Of a stretch of 64,000 nucleotides of DNA, positions 8,246-16,437 are shown piece by piece. Below the pieces are notes generated by a model that saw only the letters and a program-made list of their open reading frames with translations, did no database searches and was not told the origin of the DNA. Position numbers and translations under genes: made by a program. Within the stretch, counting starts at the first letter, position 1. Every line of letters begins with the position of its first letter. Source of the stretch: Chryseobacterium mucoviscidosis (GTDB taxonomy: Bacteria > Bacteroidota > Bacteroidia > Flavobacteriales > Weeksellaceae); assembly GCF_002177115.1 (NCBI RefSeq), contig NZ_MVAG01000080.1, forward strand, positions 1-64,000, in the 5' to 3' direction.

Positions 8246-9331
8246 ATGGGCAAAGTTGCAATCATAGGAGCCGGTGTATCCGGTCTGAGTATGGCAAATT
8301 ATTTGGAAAAAAATAATATCGACTATCATCTCTACGAAAGAAGAACCCCAAATGATCTGAAAGGTCACGGATTTATCCTTCCCAAAGAAGGAATTGAACA
8401 TCTTTCAGCCATTATTGATATTAATGACCTTTATGCGAAAGGAAGTTTTCTGAAAAAATACATCCATTATAACCAAAGCGGAGAAATTCTTTCCGAAAAA
8501 GATCTGGATGATGTTTTTGTGGTTTCCAGAAGTGCTTTGATCGAGATTCTTGCCAAAGGAATTCCTTCAGATAAAATTTCTTACAATTCAACAGTTGCGC
8601 TGAATGGATTTTCGGAGGGAAAAGCACAAATTACGCTGGATGAAAATAATATTTTAGAAGCCGATGTAGTTGTTGTTTCAGACGGATCAAGAAGCCGCAT
8701 CAGAAGAACCATTTTTCAGGATGAAATCATGAAAGCCGTTCTGGAAAATGAAGTGGTAAACATCATTGAAAACGAAGAATTGGCAGGCAGAATTGAAAGC
8801 AATTTCCTGAAATTTCATCATGAAAACGGAGGGCTTACTTTTGGCGTTTTAAAACTTTCATCCTCAAAAATCCTTTGGTACTGCCAGTTTGATATCACCA
8901 AACATTTCATCAACGAAGATTATACTCCGGATTGCATCAAGCAGTTTATGTTGGATAATTTTGGCAACTGGAATCCTCTTATTTCATCCATTATCGAAGG
9001 TTCTGGCTATGAAAACGCACACATCTGGAGAGTTTATGAGCTTGAAAAATTAAATCCTTTTTATCATCAGAATGTCGTTTTCATCGGCGATGCAGCACAT
9101 CCGCTGATTCCTTTTACAAGTCAGGGCGTTACCTCAGCGTTGAAAGACTCTTTCACTTTAACCCAACTTTTAGCCGAAGGAAATGATCTTCAGGAAACCT
9201 TCAGCAGATACGAAGAAGACCGGAAATCTGAAATCGAAATCCACATCAAAAACGGAAGAGCCCTGCTGGAACAATTCCTTTTACCTCTGAACGAGCAGCC
9301 TAAAAACACTTTACCAATTTCATACAAATAA
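8246..9331 (+). CDS. FAD-dependent monooxygenase
   Basis: Flavoprotein hydroxylase-type enzyme of 361 aa. A Rossmann GxGxxG (GAGVSG, residues 8-13) lies at the N-terminus and a second FAD motif, FIGDAAHPLIPFTSQG, near residue 280, as in PHBH/TetX-like monooxygenases that use NAD(P)H and O2. An upstream in-frame ATG at 8201 would add 15 Lys-rich residues; the ATG at 8246 is preferred because it places the FAD motif normally. Only one base separates it from the PLP-enzyme gene, so the two are an operon and may act on the same amino-acid-derived substrate. The substrate is unknown. Confidence 0.82.
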   Translation: MGKVAIIGAGVSGLSMANYLEKNNIDYHLYERRTPNDLKGHGFILPKEGIEHLSAIIDINDLYAKGSFLKKYIHYNQSGEILSEKDLDDVFVVSRSALIEILAKGIPSDKISYNSTVALNGFSEGKAQITLDENNILEADVVVVSDGSRSRIRRTIFQDEIMKAVLENEVVNIIENEELAGRIESNFLKFHHENGGLTFGVLKLSSSKILWYCQFDITKHFINEDYTPDCIKQFMLDNFGNWNPLISSIIEGSGYENAHIWRVYELEKLNPFYHQNVVFIGDAAHPLIPFTSQGVTSALKDSFTLTQLLAEGNDLQETFSRYEEDRKSEIEIHIKNGRALLEQFLLPLNEQPKNTLPISYK

Positions 9332-9332
9332 A

Positions 9333-10490
9333 ATGTTTACAAACAACGATATCAATTTTGAAGCACTGAAAAGAAAAGCCTACAACGGAAGATGGGCAAC
9401 TCTGGAAGAAGGTATTATCCCTTTAACCGCAGCAGATCCGGACTTCAGAATGTCTAAAGAAATAGAAAACGGAATTATAGAATATATTAAGGACGGCTAT
9501 TTGAGTTATGGCCCATTCTCCGGACTTCCTGAGTTCAAAAAAAGTGTTGCAGAGCATTTTAACACCGGTAAAAAAGGCAGCTTTACACCAGAAAATGTGT
9601 TGGCTGTTAACAGTGCCGCGATGGGAATGTATATGGTTGCCAAATATGTACTGAATCCCGGAGATGAAGCTATTATTTTCGATCCGGTAGATTTCCTTTT
9701 CAAAAAGACAGTGGATTCTGTGGGCGGAAACATTAAATTGTGTGCGGTAAATTCTAAAACCGGAGATATCGACTTTGAAATGTTGGCCTCTTTAATTTCT
9801 CCGAAAACAAAACTCATCAGCATCTGCAATCCTCATAATCCAGTCGGAAGAATATATTCCAGAGAAATTTTACAGAAGATCGCAGACATTGCGGCAGCTC
9901 ATGATCTTTGGGTGATGAGCGATGAAATCTGGAGCGATATTGTGTATGATAAAAAAGAATTCAACACCTACTCTTCTGTTTCCGAGAATGCTAAAAAGAA
10001 AAGTTTTACCGTTTTCGGATTTTCAAAATCATTCGGAATTGCAGGGTTGAGAATTGGTGCGGTCTTATGCAACGATCAGGAATTAATGGATGATTTCACA
10101 GAAAAATCCATGTTCAACTCTACTATTGAAGGCGTTTCTACATTATCGCAGATTGCAGCAAGCGTTGCCATTGATAAAGCAAAACCGTGGTTTAATGATT
10201 TTCTTACGCATTTACAGCACAACAGAGATTTAGCCCATAGTATGCTGAGCAATTCGGGCGTTTTAATTCCTAATCTTCCCGAAGCCACTTTTGTTATTTT
10301 TCCTAAAATCAACAACGGTATGTCGAGTGACGAATTTGCACAACACGTTTTAAAAGAAGGAAAAGTAGCGATTGTTCCCGGCTCGGAACGATGGTTCGGA
10401 AAAGGCGCTGAAGGACACGTAAGGATCTGTTTTTCAACCTCACAGGAAATCCTCACTGAAGGACTGAACAGAATAATCAATAGTTTTTAA
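9333..10490 (+). CDS. PLP-dependent aminotransferase class I/II
   Basis: Fold-type I PLP enzyme of 385 aa. Visible features are the nucleotide-like loop region AVNSAAMGMYMVAKY, the NPHNPVGR motif, the SDEIWSDIVYD segment and the Schiff-base lysine in FSKSFGIAGLRIG (Lys232). The N-terminal GRWATLEEGIIPLTAADPDF and NPHNPVGR resemble MalY/PatB-type C-S lyases as well as aspartate-family aminotransferases, so transamination versus beta-elimination cannot be settled. It is translationally close-coupled to the preceding FAD monooxygenase and followed by a strong terminator. Confidence 0.85.
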   Translation: MFTNNDINFEALKRKAYNGRWATLEEGIIPLTAADPDFRMSKEIENGIIEYIKDGYLSYGPFSGLPEFKKSVAEHFNTGKKGSFTPENVLAVNSAAMGMYMVAKYVLNPGDEAIIFDPVDFLFKKTVDSVGGNIKLCAVNSKTGDIDFEMLASLISPKTKLISICNPHNPVGRIYSREILQKIADIAAAHDLWVMSDEIWSDIVYDKKEFNTYSSVSENAKKKSFTVFGFSKSFGIAGLRIGAVLCNDQELMDDFTEKSMFNSTIEGVSTLSQIAASVAIDKAKPWFNDFLTHLQHNRDLAHSMLSNSGVLIPNLPEATFVIFPKINNGMSSDEFAQHVLKEGKVAIVPGSERWFGKGAEGHVRICFSTSQEILTEGLNRIINSF

Positions 10491-10496
10491 AAATAT

Positions 10497-10530
10497 AAAA
10501 GCGGATTCAAAAAATTTTGAATCCGCTTTT
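10497..10530. terminator. Intrinsic terminator
   Basis: A 12-bp perfect stem GCGGATTCAAAA/TTTTGAATCCGC is flanked by A4 on the left and a T-run on the right, directly after the aminotransferase stop. The symmetric flanks would work on both strands. Confidence 0.9.
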
Positions 10531-10671
10531 TATTAAAAAATATTCAGAAATTCATTTTTTTCTTAAAATTATACAGAATAATCATTTCTACATAATCACT
10601 GTTTTTATTTAATTTAAATACATTTATCAAACAAAACCATATTTTATTAACGATTTAAAAATAAAAATTAA

Positions 10672-10679
10672 TATTTTTG
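10672..10679 (+). promoter_or_regulatory. -7 box TATTTTTG
   Basis: TAnnTTTG match 30 nt before the TonB-dependent receptor ATG, in a very AT-rich 200-bp spacer. Confidence 0.5.
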
Positions 10680-10709
10680 ATATAATTGCCAATTTAAATC
10701 TAATACAAT

Positions 10710-13145
10710 ATGAAAATTAAATACATAAGTGCATTTTTTCTTGGAGCATCTTCCGTTCTGTATTCTCAACAGATTAATGACACCATATCAAAAGAAGGAA
10801 AAATTGATGAGGTTGCCATTACAGGAAGCCGGAATAAAAAAAGAACAGTTATAGACACTCCGGTTCCGATTGACATCATTGACATTAAACAGGTAAGCCA
10901 GTCAACAGGGCAGATTGAAGTCAACCAGCTTTTACAGTTTTCAGCACCTTCATTCAATTCCAATAAACAATCCGGATCAGACGGAGCGGATGCAGTAGAT
11001 CCTGCAACACTGAGAGGACTTGGACCAGACCAGACTTTGCTTTTGCTCAACGGAAAAAGATACCACCAGTCTTCATTAATCAATCTTTTTGGTACAAAAG
11101 GCCGTGGAAATACAGGATCGGATATGAATACGATTCCTGTAGGTGCGATAAAGAGAATTGAAGTTCTTCGTGACGGAGCATCGGCACAATATGGTTCGGA
11201 TGCGATTGCAGGAGTAATCAACGTTATTTTAAATGACCGTAATCATGGTTTTGAAGGCAATGCTTTTTATGGGGTGAATCTTTTTAAAAGTCCGGGAGAT
11301 CAAGATGTGGTTTCTGACCGAAAAATAGACGGAAATACTTTTGATTTCTATGGAAACTACGGAACAAAAATAGGTTCTAAAGGCGGTTTCGGAAATTTTA
11401 CGGCAGAATTTGTCAATAAAGAATATGCCATTCGTAATGCCAATCCTGAAAAATATGATGCTCCGAGACAAAGATTCGGGGATGCAAAATCACAGAATTT
11501 TTATTTTTTCGGAAATATTGAGATTCCAATATCCGATAATTTAAAATTCTATTCCAGACAGGGCTTTTCGCACAGAAATACAGACGCTTATGCATGGACA
11601 AGAAGCGCGGATGCAGACGGAAATATTCCGCAGGTTTATCCTAATGGCTTCAATCCCGTTCAGGATACAAGCATTTCAGATTTTACTTTTGACAATGGCT
11701 TAAAATTTAAAGTGGCAGACTGGGAAGTGGATGCGTATAATGCGTTCGGAAGCAACAGATTTACCTATCAGATCGATCATACCATCAATGCGACATTAGG
11801 CGTAAAATCACCTACGAGTTTTGATGCGGGAGGACATTCTCTGCTGCAGAATACAACAGGTTTCAATGCAACCCGACAGTTTTCGGTTCTGGAAGGGATG
11901 AATGTGGCATTCGGTTCAGAATTCAGATATGAAAAATTCAATATTATCAAAGGTGAAGAAGCTTCTTACGCTATGTATGATGTGAATGGAAATGTAGTGA
12001 CGGCAAATACTCCCTCAACATTATTGGTAATCAATCCTTTAAGCGGAGATGTAAGACCGGGCGGTTCGCAGGGTTTTCCCGGATATTCTCAGGAAATTAA
12101 CAAGTCCCGAAATAATTTTGCAGCGTATGTAGATACTGAACTCGATATTACCAAAAACTGGATGGTAAGTGTTGCCGGAAGATTCGAAAATTATAATGAT
12201 TTTGGAAGCACTTTGAACGGAAAACTGGCAACACGATACAAAATAACACCACAGTTTGCATTCCGAGGATCTTTTTCTACAGGCTTCAGAGCACCGTCTC
12301 TGGCTCAGAAATATTACAGTCTGCAGTTTACGAATTTTCAGGGAGGAAGTCTTGTAACCATTCAATTGGCATCTAATGACAGTAATCTGGCAAAAGCAGT
12401 CGGAATTCCGCAGCTCAAACAGGAGACTTCTGTGAATGGAAGCGCAGGATTCACTTTTAACACCGGAAAATTTACAGCAACAGTTGACGGCTACTATATC
12501 AAGGTAAAAGACAGAATTGTTTTAACAGGAAATTTCTCGCAGGATGATGATGCGATCGGAAATATTTTAATTGAAAACCGTATCGATCAGGCTCAGTTTT
12601 TCACCAATGCAATAGACACGAGAACTAAAGGGGTTGATGTGATTTTAAGTTTTAACGAAAATATAGGAAAAGGGAAACTGACGGCAACATTAGCCGGAAA
12701 CTACAACGAAATGGAGATCACAAAGGTGAATACTTCCGACCGGCTGAAAGGAAAAGAGGATATTTATCTCAGTCCGAGAGAAAGAGCTTTTATTTTAGCT
12801 TCTGCACCGAAAACGAAGATCAATTTAAACCTGAATTATAAGATCAGTAAATTCAATGCTAATTTACAGTTGGTAAGATTTGATAAAGTGACTTTGGTAG
12901 GCTATAACGGACCGGACGATTACCAAATATACAATCCAAAAGTAACCACGGATCTTTCTTTCGGCTACGAATTTTCAAAAAATATTAATTTGACGATCGG
13001 AAGCAAAAATCTCTTCAACCGATATCCTACATTGCAAAAAGAGGCGGCTTCAGCCGGAAATACAGAATCGGGAGGTATTTTTGATCCTGTACAGATGGGA
13101 TTTGCAGGAAGACAGGCTTTTGCAAGATTTAATTTCAAATTTTAA
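10710..13145 (+). CDS. TonB-dependent outer-membrane receptor
   Basis: An 811-aa receptor with a short signal peptide (ends near SSVLYSQ), a TonB-box-like stretch (EVAITGSRNKK) and a plug domain (about 45-180) with LRGLGPDQTLLLLNGKR, VGAIKRIEVLRDGASAQYGS and AIAGVINVIL. A 22-strand-type barrel ends in FNFKF with terminal Phe. Such proteins import scarce nutrients using TonB energy. There is no SusD partner or N-terminal carboxypeptidase-like domain, which argues against a polysaccharide locus. The ligand cannot be predicted. The gene is monocistronic, with its own -7 box and a shared terminator. Confidence 0.93.
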   Translation: MKIKYISAFFLGASSVLYSQQINDTISKEGKIDEVAITGSRNKKRTVIDTPVPIDIIDIKQVSQSTGQIEVNQLLQFSAPSFNSNKQSGSDGADAVDPATLRGLGPDQTLLLLNGKRYHQSSLINLFGTKGRGNTGSDMNTIPVGAIKRIEVLRDGASAQYGSDAIAGVINVILNDRNHGFEGNAFYGVNLFKSPGDQDVVSDRKIDGNTFDFYGNYGTKIGSKGGFGNFTAEFVNKEYAIRNANPEKYDAPRQRFGDAKSQNFYFFGNIEIPISDNLKFYSRQGFSHRNTDAYAWTRSADADGNIPQVYPNGFNPVQDTSISDFTFDNGLKFKVADWEVDAYNAFGSNRFTYQIDHTINATLGVKSPTSFDAGGHSLLQNTTGFNATRQFSVLEGMNVAFGSEFRYEKFNIIKGEEASYAMYDVNGNVVTANTPSTLLVINPLSGDVRPGGSQGFPGYSQEINKSRNNFAAYVDTELDITKNWMVSVAGRFENYNDFGSTLNGKLATRYKITPQFAFRGSFSTGFRAPSLAQKYYSLQFTNFQGGSLVTIQLASNDSNLAKAVGIPQLKQETSVNGSAGFTFNTGKFTATVDGYYIKVKDRIVLTGNFSQDDDAIGNILIENRIDQAQFFTNAIDTRTKGVDVILSFNENIGKGKLTATLAGNYNEMEITKVNTSDRLKGKEDIYLSPRERAFILASAPKTKINLNLNYKISKFNANLQLVRFDKVTLVGYNGPDDYQIYNPKVTTDLSFGYEFSKNINLTIGSKNLFNRYPTLQKEAASAGNTESGGIFDPVQMGFAGRQAFARFNFKF

Positions 13146-13157
13146 TCTTATCCCATA

Positions 13158-13197
13158 ATAAATAATGGCTTCTGGAAATTCTGAAGCCATTATTTAT
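13158..13197. terminator. Bidirectional terminator
   Basis: A 15-bp perfect stem (ATAAATAATGGCTTC at 13158-13172 with its complement at 13183-13197) lies between two convergent genes. Confidence 0.88.
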
Positions 13198-13210
13198 CTG
13201 AACAAAACTA

Positions 13211-14431
13211 TTATTTTTTAGAAATTTTATACAATTTTCCGCTGTCCGTAACAGCGTAGAAATTTCCGTCGCTTCCATTGAGAACATCGCGGAATCTTTC
13301 ATTCTGATCTTCCAGAAGCCTTTCTTCACCCACCACTTTGTTATCTTTCATTACAATCCGGTTGATGTGTTCTCCACTTAAACAGCCGATCATTAGATTC
13401 CCTTTCCATTCTTCGATATTTCCGGTATAGAAAGTAACTCCGCTTGGTGAAATTACAGGATCCCAGTAATAAACAGGCTGTTCTGTTCCCGCTTTTTGAG
13501 TCGTCCCATTGTTGATTTTATCTCCTGAATATTCGATTCCATAGGTTACATCTCCCCAACCGTAATTTTTCCCAGGTTTTATTAGATTGATCTCATCTCC
13601 GCCTCTCGGTCCCATTTCTACATCCCACAAATTTCCATTCGGATCGATTGCCAGACCTTGCGGATTTCTGATTCCGTACGCATAAATTTCAGGTTTAAAT
13701 CCTGTTTTTCCCATGAAAGGATTTCCGGGAGCCGGCTGTCCTTCTTTCGTTATTTTTAAGATTTTACCTAAATAATTATCTGTTCTCTGAGCATAAACTC
13801 TGGTTTGCTTATCTGATCTTTCTCCTGTACTTACAAACAGATTTCCGTCTTTATCAAACGCCAATCGGCTTCCATAGTGCTTGTCTCCGTCGTACGTTGG
13901 AGTTGCTCTGAAAATTACTTTTACTTCAGAAATCATTTTTAAATCCTGAGAAAGTTTTCCTTTTGCAACCGCAGTATGATTTCCATTTCCATAAGGTTCT
14001 GAAAAACTGAAATAAATGATATTGTTTGTTTTAAAATCAGGATCTAAAGCTACGTCTAACATTCCGCCCTGACCTTTGGAATCTACTTTCGGGAAGCCTT
14101 CGATTTTTGAAATTTCTTTTCCGTCGGCAGAAACCACTTTCATATATCCTCTTTTGTCCGTAATTAAAAATTTTCCGTCCGGTAAATTGACAATTCCCCA
14201 GGGTTTTCCAAGATCTTTATTTAAAATTTCAACCTTGTAAGGCGTTGAGGTTTTTACAGCTTTTATTCTGGTCTGTCCGGCAAAAGCAGGTTTATATTCG
14301 GGAGAATTAGGCTCTTTCGTTTCTACGCTTCCGTCTTTTCCGAGCTTTTGGGCATTAAGTTTATTTTCTTTGCATGATGAAAATAGGAGAATTAAACTGA
14401 TTGCTAGAATATAAAATTTACTGATTTTCAT
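13211..14431 (-). CDS. PQQ-dependent sugar dehydrogenase lipoprotein
   Basis: A 406-aa predicted lipoprotein (lipobox LLFSSC, Cys20) with a glucose/sorbosone-dehydrogenase beta-propeller (about 70-400). Motifs include GKPWGIVNLPDGKFLITDKRG, GQGGMLDVALDPDF, YGSRLAFDKDG and the EIYAYGIRNPQGLAIDP segment that matches the soluble aldose dehydrogenase (Asd/YliI) family. These oxidise aldoses at the periplasmic face using PQQ. No PQQ synthesis genes are present here, so the cofactor would come from elsewhere. It is divergent from the BlaI-like gene. Confidence 0.9.
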   Translation of the reverse strand: MKISKFYILAISLILLFSSCKENKLNAQKLGKDGSVETKEPNSPEYKPAFAGQTRIKAVKTSTPYKVEILNKDLGKPWGIVNLPDGKFLITDKRGYMKVVSADGKEISKIEGFPKVDSKGQGGMLDVALDPDFKTNNIIYFSFSEPYGNGNHTAVAKGKLSQDLKMISEVKVIFRATPTYDGDKHYGSRLAFDKDGNLFVSTGERSDKQTRVYAQRTDNYLGKILKITKEGQPAPGNPFMGKTGFKPEIYAYGIRNPQGLAIDPNGNLWDVEMGPRGGDEINLIKPGKNYGWGDVTYGIEYSGDKINNGTTQKAGTEQPVYYWDPVISPSGVTFYTGNIEEWKGNLMIGCLSGEHINRIVMKDNKVVGEERLLEDQNERFRDVLNGSDGNFYAVTDSGKLYKISKK

Positions 14432-14481
14432 TGAATTAGGATTATTATTTTAATTTCAAATGGAAAAATAATGCCATAAAA

Positions 14482-14512
14482 TTTGGTGGTTTAAATTTTT
14501 ATTCTATATTTG
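14482..14512 (+). promoter_or_regulatory. Full Bacteroidota promoter TTTG-N19-TATATTTG
   Basis: TTTG at 14482-14485 and TATATTTG at 14505-14512 are separated by 19 nt, an exact match to the Bacteroidota -33/-7 consensus. It lies 26 nt before the BlaI-like start. BlaI-type repressors usually bind their own promoter, so an operator here is expected but no clear dyad was identified. Confidence 0.7.
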
Positions 14513-14538
14513 TAGAAACAAATAACAATCCGTAGAAT

Positions 14539-14913
14539 ATGAAAGAAATAAAACTGACCGATTCTGAGAAAGATCTCATGGAAATTCTTTGGGAAAAAGA
14601 AAAAGTTTTCATGAAGGACATTTTAGAATCCTACCCTGAACCAAAACCAGCCACTACAACTATTGCCACCCTTCTGAAAAGAATGCAGAACAAAGATTTT
14701 GTTGGCTACAAATTGTATGGAAATTCCCGCGAATATTATCCAAAGATCGCGAAAGGAGCTTATTTCAAAGAAGAAATGACTTCCATGATTGACCGTTTTT
14801 TCAACAGTTCCGTAACGCAGTTTGCATCGTTTTTTACGTCCAATGCAAAACTTTCCCAAAAACAACTGAAAGAACTCCGTGAAATTATCGACCAGCAAAT
14901 CGAAGAAAAATGA
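14539..14913 (+). CDS. BlaI/MecI/CopY family transcriptional repressor
   Basis: A 124-aa winged-helix protein. The N-terminus (LTDSEKDLMEILWEKEKVFM) and the recognition-helix region (TTTIATLLKRMQNKDFVGYK) follow the BlaI/MecI pattern; the C-terminal helices mediate dimerisation. In the classic system a membrane metalloprotease sensor triggers cleavage of the repressor. That partner is present here: the next gene overlaps by 4 nt (ATGA). No beta-lactamase gene is adjacent, so the controlled genes are unknown and may be the pair itself. Confidence 0.93.
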   Translation: MKEIKLTDSEKDLMEILWEKEKVFMKDILESYPEPKPATTTIATLLKRMQNKDFVGYKLYGNSREYYPKIAKGAYFKEEMTSMIDRFFNSSVTQFASFFTSNAKLSQKQLKELREIIDQQIEEK

Positions 14914-16283
14914 TGATCGTTTTAAAAATAATTCTGTGTTCTTCCTTGCTTTTGACCGTATATTACGTGTTTTTGCAGAAGGAGAAAATGTATGGTTTCA
15001 ATAGGTTTTACCTTTTGTTTTCCCTTGTATTTTCTTGCACCGTTCCGTTCATTTCCATTCAATCGGAAGCTCAAAAACCTGTTAATCGTTTGCAGAAAAC
15101 GATTGAAGCAACACAGCAGGTTATGGACATTACGCCGAAACAGGAAAGTTTTAACTGGATGAATCTGATCTGGATATTGTACGGAATCGTAACATTGATT
15201 TTCCTGACAAGAACTATTATTTCATATTTAAAAATTAAAAATCTGAAGGGTGAAAAAATGATCTATCAGAATCAAAATATCATCATCACAAATGAACCTA
15301 TTTCGCCTTTCAGCTTCTGGAATACAATTTATTTAGGAAAAAACTATCTGATTGACAACAAAATAGATTCCAGAATATTTCTTCACGAAAAGAGTCATCT
15401 GGAACAGAAACACAGCATTGATATTATTATTGTTGAAATCATAAAGGCTTTTACGTGGTTCAATCCGTCTGTGTATTTCTACAAAAAAGCAATGATTACC
15501 AATCATGAATTTCTGGCGGACGAATCTGTCTTAAAAAATGATTTTACCATAAAAGACTATCAGAATTTAATTCTGGAAGAAATTATTTCAAACCAAAACT
15601 ATAACCTTACCCATACATTCAATTTCAAAAACACCAAAAAACGATTTATTATGATGAACTCCAAAAAATCTAAGCTGGCAGACTTAAAAAAAGTAATCAG
15701 CATTCCTGTTTTAATGATTGCTTTCGGATTATTTATACAGAAAACCTATGCCACTCCGATGGAGAAGATGATCGAAAAAACACAGGAAACAATATCAGAA
15801 CCGGTGAAAAAACAGATCGCTGAAAGTAATGAACCAATTAGGGATGATGTTAAAAACGAATCTTTAAACCCTGAAAGTGGAATTACTGAGCAGTTAAGTG
15901 AAAACATGATTAATGGAGGAGTTGTTCAGGATACCATCCGCCCGAAAGAGGGTAAAAACATGGCAACAAAAGATGAGGCAACACTGCTTCCTCAATATCC
16001 GGGAGGAATTAATGAAATGAGGAATAAAATGGCGAAAGCATTTGACGCGTCTAAAATGAATCTAGGCAAAGAAACGTATAGAACTGAAATCAACTACACT
16101 GTTCTGGAAGACGGAAATATTGCGGATGTGAAAGCATCAGGAAACAATGAAGCATTTAATGCAGAAGCAATAAATTCTTTTAAAAAAGCCAATGAAAACA
16201 TCGTTTGGAAACCCGCTGAAAAAGACGGAAAACAAGTTCGTTACAGAATGAGAATTCCGCTAACGATGTACTTTCAAAATTAG
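14910..16283 (+). CDS. M56 (BlaR1-like) metallopeptidase with C-terminal TonB-like domain
   Basis: A 457-aa membrane sensor-protease. There are N-terminal TM helices (about 4-22, 33-50, 84-104), a cytoplasmic M56 domain with HEKSH (159-163) and the third-ligand region NHEFLADE (199-206), and a further hydrophobic helix near 264-282. The last ~100 residues (INYTVLEDGNIADVKASGN... VWKPAEKDGK...) look like a TonB C-terminal/energy-transducer domain in place of the penicillin-binding sensor of true BlaR1. It is translationally coupled to the BlaI-like repressor. Inference: a regulated-proteolysis pair whose sensor may read envelope state. Confidence 0.88.
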   Translation: MMIVLKIILCSSLLLTVYYVFLQKEKMYGFNRFYLLFSLVFSCTVPFISIQSEAQKPVNRLQKTIEATQQVMDITPKQESFNWMNLIWILYGIVTLIFLTRTIISYLKIKNLKGEKMIYQNQNIIITNEPISPFSFWNTIYLGKNYLIDNKIDSRIFLHEKSHLEQKHSIDIIIVEIIKAFTWFNPSVYFYKKAMITNHEFLADESVLKNDFTIKDYQNLILEEIISNQNYNLTHTFNFKNTKKRFIMMNSKKSKLADLKKVISIPVLMIAFGLFIQKTYATPMEKMIEKTQETISEPVKKQIAESNEPIRDDVKNESLNPESGITEQLSENMINGGVVQDTIRPKEGKNMATKDEATLLPQYPGGINEMRNKMAKAFDASKMNLGKETYRTEINYTVLEDGNIADVKASGNNEAFNAEAINSFKKANENIVWKPAEKDGKQVRYRMRIPLTMYFQN

Positions 16284-16301
16284 AATCGATTTTTTTAAAA
16301 T

Positions 16302-16335
16302 AAAACAGCATTCAGATTGGATGCTGTTTTGTTTT
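16302..16335 (+). terminator. Intrinsic terminator
   Basis: AAAACAGCAT/ATGCTGTTTT stem (10 bp, 9-nt loop) followed by GTTTT, 18 nt after the M56 gene. Confidence 0.85.
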
Positions 16336-16407
16336 GAATATAATCATTCGTCTTATTTTAATGAATCTGTGGTATAAAATACTTCCCAATGTCAAATATT
16401 TCTTTCG

Positions 16408-16415
16408 TATTTTTG
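16408..16415 (+). promoter_or_regulatory. -7 box TATTTTTG
   Basis: TAnnTTTG match 22 nt before the uvrB ATG. No LexA-type box was recognised. Confidence 0.55.
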
Positions 16416-16437
16416 TTAGGATAACATCACAATTTTT

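Noticed and set aside
10076..10480. 134-codon minus-strand frame
   Set aside because: Shadow of the aminotransferase gene; no family resemblance.
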